The notes under the pieces are model-generated. The model was not told the DNA's origin. It searched no databases and worked only from the letters and a program-made list of their open reading frames with translations. The position numbers were made by a program, and so were the translations under genes. From Gemmatimonadaceae bacterium (lineage in GTDB: Bacteria; Gemmatimonadota; Gemmatimonadetes; Gemmatimonadales; Gemmatimonadaceae), in NCBI GenBank assembly GCA_022843265.1, contig JALHNZ010000015.1, positions 1-63,590 of the forward strand: DNA of 63,590 bases, given 5' to 3'. Positions 25,553 through 33,377 of this stretch are shown in pieces. Each line of letters opens with the position of its first letter. The first letter of the stretch is position 1.

Positions 25553-28018
25553 TCAGGTTGCGCGAACGAGTTGGCCACCTTCACCAGCCACGTACGGCAC
25601 CCACGCGAGCGCCACCAGCTGTACGTGCACGTCAGTACTCTTGGGGCGCACGACAATCTCTTCAAGCTGTTCGGCCAGCGCGTCGTAACCCGCCGACTCC
25701 AGCGCGAGTTCTTCCGTGATGCGTGCCTCCAACGCCGCTAGCTCGAGCTGGGCCGCCTCGTGGTTCTCAGTGGCCCGCGCAACGTCACCAGTCTGCTTCT
25801 GCGAGCGACCTACGCTGCGCGCGGCCGTGCCGATTTTGCCCACGTTCGTCGCGCTGAGTTTTTTGCGGGAAAACAGTGCGCCCAACACGGCGCCGCCGAT
25901 CACAAGGGCTGTATCCAGCTTTGACGAGGATGCAGCCGTTGTGCGCTGCTCAATCGCTTGCTCCGTGCGGCGCACCTTTTCCTGCGCCGATTGCATGCGC
26001 GTGGCGTATTTCTGTCGCACCTTCTCGAGGCGCGCGTCGCTGGCTTCGCGCGCCGCCAGCTGCAGTCGCGCACGAAACGCGCCCTCGGTCTCATCGACGG
26101 CAGACACAAGTTTCAGCGCCTTGCTTTGAAAAAGTGTGATGAGGTCGTTCGTGCTGATGAACTTTTGCAGCGTGCGCGACCACGTGGCGTAGCTCTTGGC
26201 ATTCGCGGCCAGCTTTGGCACGGCTTCGTAGGCCGCACCGGACACCGCGTCCCGGGTGAGCAGATCCAGATCCATGGTAACTAACGCGGCATCACTCCAG
26301 TCGAGCGTGAGCATGGCGTCATCGAGCGGCAGGATGCGTGTCAGCGTGCGTTGTTCCGCGAGACCAAGTTTGGTCTGGTGGTATGACACATCGGCGCTGC
26401 CAAGCAGTGCGGGGCGCCATGTGATGAGCGAGGCGCTCATTCGCGTGGGCATCCACACCTGCAGAATGTCTGTTGGCAACACTGGCGCCTGACCGGTTGT
26501 ACCAGACGTCGTGGTTTGCGCGGCTGTCACGCTGGCCGCGACGGCACTCGCCAGCTGTGGTGCACTTCCGGCAGTGATCGGTGAGTGAGCGGTGCCGTTC
26601 GCGCCACCAACGGCCGCGGCGCCAAGACGTCGAATCTGCTCGCGCGTCATTGGACCGGCGAGATACGACAGCGCCCATCGCGTTTCGAAGACGGTGGGCT
26701 GATTCTCGTGCACGCTGTGCATGAGAAACACGCGCTTGCCGAGCCCCGAAATGGTCCGCTCCATCGCCCCACGATCAAACGGCACGTTGCCCGATGCGCC
26801 AGCAAGGCCGTCCATGACGCGATTCTTGTCCTGCTCTGTTTGCAGCCGACCAATAAACCAGATCCCGGTGTTCGACAGCCCTTTGTAATCGAGGTCAACG
26901 GGGTTCTGCGTGGACAACACCACACCCAATCCAAACGCACGCGCTTGCTTGAGCAGCGTGAGCAGCAGTTGTTTGGACGGCGGGTTTGCGACGGGTGGCA
27001 TGTAGCCAAACAGTTCGTCGATGTACAGCACGGCGCGCAGCGAACCGGTGCCCGGTTGCTGCCGCATCCACGCGATCAGATCGGCGAGCAGCATGGTCAC
27101 AAAAAACATGCGTTCCGCGTCGGACAGGTGCGCTATTGACAGCACGCTAATGCGCGGCTTGCCATTCGCCGCGTACAAGAGCGCGCCGGCGTCGAGTGCG
27201 TCGCCTTGCATCCAGGCTTGAAAGCCGGGAGCGGCCAGCAAGTTGTTCAAGCGCATGGCCAGTGCGGTCCGATCCTTTGCCGGGAACACGGTATCCAGCG
27301 GCATCACACCAATCTGCGAGAATGGCGGATTCTGAATCGCGCCGATCAGTGCGGCGAGATCGAGGTCAACGCCGTTGCTCCAGAAATGTGAAAACACATT
27401 CGCGAGCAGAATGTGTTCGCGGCTGCTAATGGGATCCGCGTCGATGCCGAGCAGGGCGAGCAAACCGGTGGCCGCCGTGTTCACGCGTTCGGCAAACGCC
27501 TCCGCATCATCGCGCACCACTGCGGGTGGCGCCGCAAAGCCCTTGAGCAGCGAGATCGGTCGGCCCGCCGTGCTGCCGGGCGTGTACAGCGTGACGTCAG
27601 CGGCATCGCGCAAACGCTGAATGCGCGCCCCGTCCTGCCCCCATTCTGCGAGTCCAGCGCTCCACCGAGAAGCCATCGACTCGGCGAATGCTTCCGGCGT
27701 TTGTCCCGCGGTCGACGCTTGCTGCGCGTCTACCCACGGCGCAAAGTCGGATGGGCGCAACGATGGGAACGTCAGCGCGATATTGCCGAGATCACCTTTC
27801 GGGTCGATGGCAATGACCGGAATGTGATCGATCGCGGCTTCTTCGAGCAGGCCGATACCGAGACCTGTTTTTCCACTGCCGGTCATGCCGATGATGACGG
27901 CGTGCGTGGTGAAGTCCTTGGCGTCCAGCAGCACCAGATCATCTCGACGGGTGCGAGACGCGAGGTCAAACTCGCGACCGGCGTAGAACGCGCCAAGCTT
28001 TTCGTAGTCGTGATTCAT
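25553..28018 (-). CDS. HerA-like (DUF87/DUF853-type) ATPase
   Basis: The 821-residue protein has a Walker A GMTGSGKTG near residue 45 and a DPKGDLGNI element near 70. Further HerA/VirB4-group signatures are a Walker B-like VLYIDELFGYMPP, the sensor STQNPVDLDYKGLSNTG and the arginine region LQTEQDKNRVMDG. The C-terminal third is helical, with a coiled coil (about 640-780). Family members hydrolyse ATP to pump or translocate DNA or proteins. This one is not beside a NurA nuclease, so the classic HerA-NurA repair role is not supported by context. It is the last gene of a unit with a hybrid kinase and a DUF2071 protein, 9 bases after the latter. Confidence 0.85.
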   Translation of the reverse strand: MNHDYEKLGAFYAGREFDLASRTRRDDLVLLDAKDFTTHAVIIGMTGSGKTGLGIGLLEEAAIDHIPVIAIDPKGDLGNIALTFPSLRPSDFAPWVDAQQASTAGQTPEAFAESMASRWSAGLAEWGQDGARIQRLRDAADVTLYTPGSTAGRPISLLKGFAAPPAVVRDDAEAFAERVNTAATGLLALLGIDADPISSREHILLANVFSHFWSNGVDLDLAALIGAIQNPPFSQIGVMPLDTVFPAKDRTALAMRLNNLLAAPGFQAWMQGDALDAGALLYAANGKPRISVLSIAHLSDAERMFFVTMLLADLIAWMRQQPGTGSLRAVLYIDELFGYMPPVANPPSKQLLLTLLKQARAFGLGVVLSTQNPVDLDYKGLSNTGIWFIGRLQTEQDKNRVMDGLAGASGNVPFDRGAMERTISGLGKRVFLMHSVHENQPTVFETRWALSYLAGPMTREQIRRLGAAAVGGANGTAHSPITAGSAPQLASAVAASVTAAQTTTSGTTGQAPVLPTDILQVWMPTRMSASLITWRPALLGSADVSYHQTKLGLAEQRTLTRILPLDDAMLTLDWSDAALVTMDLDLLTRDAVSGAAYEAVPKLAANAKSYATWSRTLQKFISTNDLITLFQSKALKLVSAVDETEGAFRARLQLAAREASDARLEKVRQKYATRMQSAQEKVRRTEQAIEQRTTAASSSKLDTALVIGGAVLGALFSRKKLSATNVGKIGTAARSVGRSQKQTGDVARATENHEAAQLELAALEARITEELALESAGYDALAEQLEEIVVRPKSTDVHVQLVALAWVPYVAGEGGQLVRAT

Positions 28019-28027
28019 GAGTGGAAT

Positions 28028-28792
28028 TTACCGTGAAGCAACACGCGCGGTGCCCGGCACATCGGCGCCAGGATACACGGCCACATCGGAGCCCTCGGCG
28101 AGGAACGTTGACACGGGTGCTTCGGACAACGGAGCGACCCAGGGCTGACCGTACAGTCCGGCAATGTCCGCCTCGAGAAAGCACTCGGCAAGCGGGGCGA
28201 TATTCCATCGGGGATGTTCAACGCGATATTCACGCGTGGCGCGGGCCCCCCGCCCGGTGTAGCCCCAATAGTGTTCGGCGATAAACTCTTCGACAGAGCC
28301 GGCGCGCATGGGTCGCGGATCACCGACGGCCAGGCCAACCGCACGTTCCCATTGACCGTCTCGCTGCCATTCGAACAGCACGGTTCGGCGCGAGTTGCCG
28401 TCATCATCACGTACGCCCGAGGTGTGCGCCTCACGCATGGGCAGTGCAACATACGGTTCCCCGTACACGCGTCGTGCGACCAATGCGATCGCGGCCCGGG
28501 GAACGATCTCCTTCACGAACACCACGCCGCGGCGAATCTCACCGTCCGGACCGGTGCGCTTCACGTAGAATCGCAGATTGACTTCGGGAAACCGCGCGTG
28601 GAATGGAATCGTGATGCCGCGGACGCGCACCGACTCAAATCGAAACGCGACCACGCTGGCGAGGGCTCGCCCCTTCCACAGATCCAGCTCCAGGCCGCGC
28701 GGCAGTAGCGATGCGAGCAGCCGTTGGTCCACTGCCCACGTCAGCATGAGCAGGTCTCGCCACTCGGCGGTGAGAAACGGAGATTCTTTCAT
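28028..28792 (-). CDS. DUF2071 (YqjF-like) protein
   Basis: The 254-residue protein matches DUF2071 throughout: MLTWAVDQRLLASLLPRGLELDLW, GRALASVVAFRFESVRVRG, FPEVNLRFYVKR and the C-terminal EHYWGYT and VEHPRWNIAP motifs. The family includes Bacillus YqjF; its fold resembles the acetoacetate decarboxylase type, but its biochemical function is not established. The ATG directly follows the kinase stop codon without any gap, so expression is tied to the histidine kinase. Confidence 0.88.
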   Translation of the reverse strand: MKESPFLTAEWRDLLMLTWAVDQRLLASLLPRGLELDLWKGRALASVVAFRFESVRVRGITIPFHARFPEVNLRFYVKRTGPDGEIRRGVVFVKEIVPRAAIALVARRVYGEPYVALPMREAHTSGVRDDDGNSRRTVLFEWQRDGQWERAVGLAVGDPRPMRAGSVEEFIAEHYWGYTGRGARATREYRVEHPRWNIAPLAECFLEADIAGLYGQPWVAPLSEAPVSTFLAEGSDVAVYPGADVPGTARVASR

Positions 28793-30781
28793 TCATTGAC
28801 CAGTGAGTTTGGCCAGCAGCGCATTGACGTCATTCATCGTAAAGGGTTTTTGCAGGAAGCCGGAAATGGTGAGGTCACCAAGCCCGCTCGAGACATCCTG
28901 CTCGCTGTAACCACTCATCAAAAAGACAGGCACGGGTGTGCGTGACTCCGTCTGCTCCGCCTCGCGGATCCGTTGCAGCACCTCGATACCAGACAAGCCC
29001 GGCATCGTCAGATCCAGCAGCACGAATCGATACGGCTCTACGGACGTCGCGAGCCGGTCGAGCGCGTCGCGTCCACCCTCGACACTTTCGACCGTAAATC
29101 CGCGCCGCGATAGCAACGCCGCGCAGACCCCGCGTACAACCCGGTCATCATCAACCACCAGAACGCGCCCACCGCGTGACTCAGCGCGGGCATCCGGTTC
29201 TATTGCTGGTACCGGCACGGCATCCTGGGCCACTGGAAAGGACAACCGAATGTGCGTGCCTTTGCCCGGAGCGGTCATGACGGAGATGCTCCCATGGTGG
29301 CCACGCACAATTCCCAGCGTGGCCGCGAGGCCCAGACCGCGGCCGGTGAACTTTGTGGTGAAGAATGGATCGAACATTCGCTCGGCGACATCACGTTCCA
29401 TTCCACTCCCTGAGTCAATCACGTCCAGATGTAACGCCGCATCACCCGGTTGAAGTTCGCCAAAGATGAGTTCATCCGGCAGCGGCGCCTCTCGCGGCCC
29501 GTGCGACGTGCGCACGATCACCGAACCTTCGCGTCCCTGCAGCGCGTCCGACGCGTTGGTAATCAGATTCATGATGACTTGCCGCAGCTGTGTCGCATCT
29601 CCGTACATCAAAGGTGGCGATACATCGAGTGTTAACTGCAACGTAGCATCTTTACTCACCACTGTGCGCAGCAGTTGCGACATTTCTGACGCGAGTGCGG
29701 TCAGGTCGAGCGGTTCCACCACAAATCGCCCTTTCCCTGAGTACGCGAGCAGCTGACGCGTGAGGTCAGCGGCGCGTTGAGCGGTTCGTTCGATATCGAG
29801 CACGACGTGTCGTGCCGGAACGCCTTCGTCGAGATCGAGCAGCGCCAGCGACGCGTTGGACAATACACCAACGAGCAGGTTGTTGAAGTCGTGAGCGATG
29901 CCACCGGCAAGCAGGCCGAGTGATTCCAGCTTCTGCGCGTGGTGGATTTGTGCTTCGAGGCGCAGTCGCTCTTCGTCGTGCCGCACGCGTTCGGTCACAT
30001 CCTGCAACGTGCCAATGAGCGATTGTGGTGACCCGTCTTCGTTATACAGCACTTCGGTGAGCGCGTGCACGTGGCGTTCCGACCCGTCGTGCCGATGAAT
30101 ACGGTAGCGCTCATCCACCGGTTCGCCCCGCTCGATCCCGAGCGCATGCGCGGCGCGCAGACGTGCGCGGTCCTCGGGAAGGATCAGATCATCGAGCGCC
30201 GCCTCGGAGGGGGCCACCACTTTCGGATCAAGCCCCACGATGCGGTAAAACTCGGCGGACCAGCTCAATGTTTGCGTTGCAAAGTGCCATGTCCATGAAC
30301 CGATCTGCGCAATCTCTTGTGCCCGCGCGAGCTCACGTTCGCGTTCACGGTTTCGCTCGTCGGCCGCCTGCTGCTGCAATCGCGCTGTGGCCTCGGCGCT
30401 GATGTCCACCACGGTCCCGATAATGCGCGTGGCCTGACCGGCCGAATCGGTCAACACGTCGCCGCGAACATGCAGCCATTTGATCGCCCCGCGCGCGTCG
30501 CGAATGCGGCACTCCACTACATACGGGGTTTGGGAACGCACCGATTCCCGAATGAGCTGCAATACGCGAGCCCGGTGCTCGGGAACAACACATCGGACGA
30601 AGGCGGAGAGGGACCGCGGGCAGCCGCCCGGTGGATAGCCCATAATCTCGTCGAACCGATCCGACGCGTACGTCTCGCCGCTGCCGAGGTGCGTATCCCA
30701 CATGCCAGCCTGTGTTGCGGCGAGGATCAGCCGTAACCGGTCCTCTTCGTCGGCGTGGGGCAGCAGTTGGCGAGTGGTCAT
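28793..30781 (-). CDS. PAS-PAS hybrid histidine kinase with receiver
   Basis: The 662-residue cytoplasmic protein has two PAS/PAC modules (about 15-130 and 155-265) with no transmembrane helix. A HisKA domain follows, with phospho-acceptor His 297 in GGIAHDFNNLL. The HATPase has an N box (VIMNLITNASDAL) and a DSGSGMER and GRGLGLA pair. A C-terminal receiver (about 535-660) has VVDDDR, the phosphorylatable Asp in LLDLTMPG and the Lys in LQKPF. No response regulator is adjacent, so phosphotransfer beyond its own receiver must go to an unlinked partner. It leads the unit with DUF2071 and the HerA-like ATPase and is divergent from a PP2C gene. Confidence 0.93.
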   Translation of the reverse strand: MTTRQLLPHADEEDRLRLILAATQAGMWDTHLGSGETYASDRFDEIMGYPPGGCPRSLSAFVRCVVPEHRARVLQLIRESVRSQTPYVVECRIRDARGAIKWLHVRGDVLTDSAGQATRIIGTVVDISAEATARLQQQAADERNRERERELARAQEIAQIGSWTWHFATQTLSWSAEFYRIVGLDPKVVAPSEAALDDLILPEDRARLRAAHALGIERGEPVDERYRIHRHDGSERHVHALTEVLYNEDGSPQSLIGTLQDVTERVRHDEERLRLEAQIHHAQKLESLGLLAGGIAHDFNNLLVGVLSNASLALLDLDEGVPARHVVLDIERTAQRAADLTRQLLAYSGKGRFVVEPLDLTALASEMSQLLRTVVSKDATLQLTLDVSPPLMYGDATQLRQVIMNLITNASDALQGREGSVIVRTSHGPREAPLPDELIFGELQPGDAALHLDVIDSGSGMERDVAERMFDPFFTTKFTGRGLGLAATLGIVRGHHGSISVMTAPGKGTHIRLSFPVAQDAVPVPAIEPDARAESRGGRVLVVDDDRVVRGVCAALLSRRGFTVESVEGGRDALDRLATSVEPYRFVLLDLTMPGLSGIEVLQRIREAEQTESRTPVPVFLMSGYSEQDVSSGLGDLTISGFLQKPFTMNDVNALLAKLTGQ

Positions 30782-30973
30782 GGAAAAGGCGAGAGAGTGC
30801 GGAGCAACACGATCACAACTGAACTACGGAAATTCGCCGCCGAGCGGAAGGGGTTCGTGGGCTCGTTTCCGGCCGTCCGACTGGCGAAATCCGGCGCAAT
30901 GGCGCAGGATCAGTGACGGGAGTTACATCTCTCGCCACGAATCGCACACACGCCGCCTGCTGAGAAATCACAC

Positions 30974-31822
30974 ATGATGCCCGCTGACTCGCATCTGCCG
31001 CATGCGCAGGATATCGATGTGCATGGTGCGACACACCCGGGGCGGGTGCGTACTGTGAACGAAGATCAATATCTGATCGCCTCCATGCACAAGCTGCTGC
31101 GCGTGCACGGCTCGAGCGCGAGCCCCGATGCGCTCGGTGATCTGACGAGTGAATCGCGCGGCTACTTGTTTCTCGTGGCGGACGGGGTCGGTGGTCGGCC
31201 GGACGGTGAAATCGCCAGTTGGACGGCGGTTCGCGCGATCGCCGAGCACGTCACGCATGTCATGCGCTTCTACGCTATTCGCGAGGGGAAATCGCGAGAG
31301 GCACTGTTTCTGGAGGAGCTTCAGGCGTCCGTTGCGGCCGGCCACGCCCGCGTGCGCGAAGAAGCAGCGGGTACCGCCACCACACTCACCATGGTGGTGG
31401 TCCTGTGGCCCCGCGCGTATCTCATTCATGTCGGCGACAGCCGCTGCTATCGCCTGCGCGACGGTGAGCTGCAGCTGTTGTCGCAGGATCAGACGATGGC
31501 AGAAGCGCTCGTGGCTGCGGGCGCCCTGACTCCGGAAGCAGCGGCGGCCTCGGAGTGGAAACACGTGCTCGCATCAGCGCTCGGTGGCGACGAAGCAACG
31601 CCGCTGACTGTACCGACCGACTGTTACTGGGACGATGTCCTGCTGCTGTGCACGGACGGCGTGACCAAACACGTGACGGACAGCGAAATCCGAGACGTGT
31701 TGCGTTCCGGCGGAAGCGCAGAACAGATGACTTCCGAACTGCTCTCGCGCGCGCTCACCAACGGCGGCTCCGACAACATTACCGCGGTGGTGGGTCGCTT
31801 GCGCGCGCGAGAGATCGCTTAG
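30974..31822 (+). CDS. PP2C-family serine/threonine phosphatase
   Basis: The 282-residue protein has the metal-binding pattern of PPM phosphatases: GRVRTVNEDQY near residue 25, FLVADGVGG near 75, AGTATTLTMVVV, HVGDSRCYRL, LLLCTDGVTKHV and the C-terminal NGGSDNITAVV. All aspartates for the two-metal centre are present. It lacks a membrane helix, so it is a soluble enzyme that dephosphorylates Ser/Thr, usually opposing Hanks-type kinases; no such kinase is in this window. It is divergent from the hybrid kinase gene (192 bases between), and its 3' end overlaps the convergent small gene by 4 bases. Confidence 0.93.
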   Translation: MMPADSHLPHAQDIDVHGATHPGRVRTVNEDQYLIASMHKLLRVHGSSASPDALGDLTSESRGYLFLVADGVGGRPDGEIASWTAVRAIAEHVTHVMRFYAIREGKSREALFLEELQASVAAGHARVREEAAGTATTLTMVVVLWPRAYLIHVGDSRCYRLRDGELQLLSQDQTMAEALVAAGALTPEAAAASEWKHVLASALGGDEATPLTVPTDCYWDDVLLLCTDGVTKHVTDSEIRDVLRSGGSAEQMTSELLSRALTNGGSDNITAVVGRLRAREIA

Positions 31823-32097
31823 TCAGCGAGCTTTTCGCGGATTTTCCGGTACCCGTCTTTCAGATCGTCGGCCATCTTCCGCGCCGTCTCTGACACGACC
31901 TCGCCAACGCCGCCAGCCGATTCTTTCGCGTCGTCTGTGGCAGACGTCATGCGAGCCCGCAGTGCGTCAAGTCGCGTTTCAAGCGCGGCGAACTCGTCTT
32001 TCGCATCAAGCGATGCCAGATGCACCTTCACGCGCAGTTCATCGCGCTCGCGCTCAAGCGAGGTGATCAACTCTTCAAGCTTGTTCTGCCAGGCCAT
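31819..32097 (-). CDS. Small coiled-coil protein, uncharacterised
   Basis: The 92-residue product is almost entirely predicted helix: KLEELITSLERERDELRVKV, then DEFAALETRLDALRARM and a C-terminal KMADDLKDGYRKIREKLAD. It is highly charged, has no cysteine and no signal peptide. Heptad-like spacing of Leu and Ala suggests a coiled coil. I recognise no family. It lies 30 bases downstream of a 57-residue gene on the same strand, so the two may be co-expressed. Confidence 0.75.
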   Translation of the reverse strand: MAWQNKLEELITSLERERDELRVKVHLASLDAKDEFAALETRLDALRARMTSATDDAKESAGGVGEVVSETARKMADDLKDGYRKIREKLAD

Positions 32098-32127
32098 GCA
32101 TGTCTCCGATAGGGGTTGGCGCGCGCA

Positions 32128-32301
32128 TCAGAATTCACGACGCTTCATTTCCTTGAATAACTCGCGGGCTTCACCCGTGCGATCATCTTCCTTACGCGTG
32201 GCCTCAATGGTGGGGTCGAACGACGGCCGCTGCTGCGGTTTTTTTTGTTCGGCTTTTCCCGTGGTCTTGCGAATGAGAGCCTTTAGCTGCGAGTCCTTCA
32301 C
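32128..32301 (-). CDS. 57-residue charged protein, GTG start
   Basis: A frame starting at GTG 32301 encodes 57 residues: VKDSQLKALIRKT, a Lys/Gln-rich stretch, then FDPTIEATRKEDDRTGEARE and LFKEMKRREF, ending in TGA at 32128-32130. GAGG lies 5 bases before the GTG. The composition (30 or more charged or polar residues, helical C-terminus) and the good ribosome site support a real gene. No ATG is available, and an in-frame stop upstream (about 32381) limits the frame. The function is unknown; its size and charge resemble small nucleic-acid-binding or stress proteins, which is a guess. It is followed by the coiled-coil gene. Confidence 0.6.
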   Translation of the reverse strand: MKDSQLKALIRKTTGKAEQKKPQQRPSFDPTIEATRKEDDRTGEARELFKEMKRREF

Positions 32302-32453
32302 GGCGACCTCGATTGCAGGTGACGGAGCGTTTCCAGCGGAACCTGTCCTTGCTTGAGCATGGGCGCTCTTTACGAAAATGTCCAGTGATCAGGACGGCGA
32401 TCACATCGGTGCCGAACAATCTCCGAGGTGACGTGTGTCACGTCGGGTGCGCG

Positions 32454-33377
32454 TCAGCGGTCCACTCGCAGGAGTCGGCGCACCGCATCGATTGCTGCCT
32501 GTCCAGCCGCGGTACGTGGTGACATGACATCATGATGTCCGAGGGCGGGAATCGTGACAACCTCCACGGCGTCTCCAGCTTTTCGCGCCGAGTCCGCGAA
32601 CGCCGCTACAACCTGAGGCGTTGCCACGCGGTCGAGTTCGCCGGCTACGTGCACGTGTGGCACGCCCAGCGGCAAGCGCTCAATCGGAGAAACGGATTGG
32701 TAGCGTTCCGGTACCACGTCGGGTAGCCCACCCATCACCGATTCAACCGCCGGATTGCCGCAGGACCGAAGCTGGCGCTCTTGAAACTCGCGCATATCCA
32801 TCACGCCACCGAGCGACACAACACCCGTCAGCGCGAGCGGAGCGCTTATGTACACCGGGTTGCCCGTCTCAAGCTTGCCGCGGGTTGCCAGCCATGCCGC
32901 CAGCTGTGCGCCGGCCGAGTGTCCAATGGCTACGACTCGCGATATGTCCAGCGCGTGCGCGCGCGCCAATGTGCGGACATGATCCGCGCCCCGCGCCACA
33001 TCGGTGAATGTGCCGGGCCAGCCTCCACCCGGGTGATCATAACGACGATACTCAATATTCCAGGTGGCAATGCCAAGCGCTGCCAGCGCGTCGGCGAGTG
33101 GCGATGCGTTGCGCACGTTGGCATACGGCGAATACCAGCAGCCGCCGTGAATCACAATCGCCACGGGAAACGGTCCGTTACCCTGCGGCAGGCGCAGCTC
33201 GCCAAACTGCAGTGAATCAACACCGTACGCGATGCGCAGACCGGCGTTGGACACGGGAAGCGAGTCAATATCGGCGGGGCGCGCGAGGCGCGGACGCGGA
33301 GCGTCTTGCGCCTCGAGGTTGGATGATGCCGGTTGTGCCGCGAGCACCACACCGAACATGAGTGCTGCAATCTTCAT
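32454..33377 (-). CDS. Exported alpha/beta hydrolase (BD-FAE/esterase-like)
   Basis: The 307-residue protein has a signal peptide (MKIAALMFGVVLAAQPASS). The hydrolase fold shows the oxyanion motif VIHGGCW, the nucleophile elbow GHSAGA near residue 155, an acid in GELDRVATP and the His in PALGHHDVM. The HGGCW plus GHSAG pair is typical of the BD-FAE/Est group, which acts on esters including acylated sugars, and of some peptidase-like relatives. It starts by a 4-base ATGA overlap with the upstream membrane hybrid kinase gene. Confidence 0.87.
   Translation of the reverse strand: MKIAALMFGVVLAAQPASSNLEAQDAPRPRLARPADIDSLPVSNAGLRIAYGVDSLQFGELRLPQGNGPFPVAIVIHGGCWYSPYANVRNASPLADALAALGIATWNIEYRRYDHPGGGWPGTFTDVARGADHVRTLARAHALDISRVVAIGHSAGAQLAAWLATRGKLETGNPVYISAPLALTGVVSLGGVMDMREFQERQLRSCGNPAVESVMGGLPDVVPERYQSVSPIERLPLGVPHVHVAGELDRVATPQVVAAFADSARKAGDAVEVVTIPALGHHDVMSPRTAAGQAAIDAVRRLLRVDR

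Noticed and set aside
30782-30973. Imperfect inverted repeat (GGAAATTCGCC and TGGCGAAATCC) between kinase and PP2C genes
   Set aside because: The two arms match only after a shift, so it was not strong enough to call an operator.
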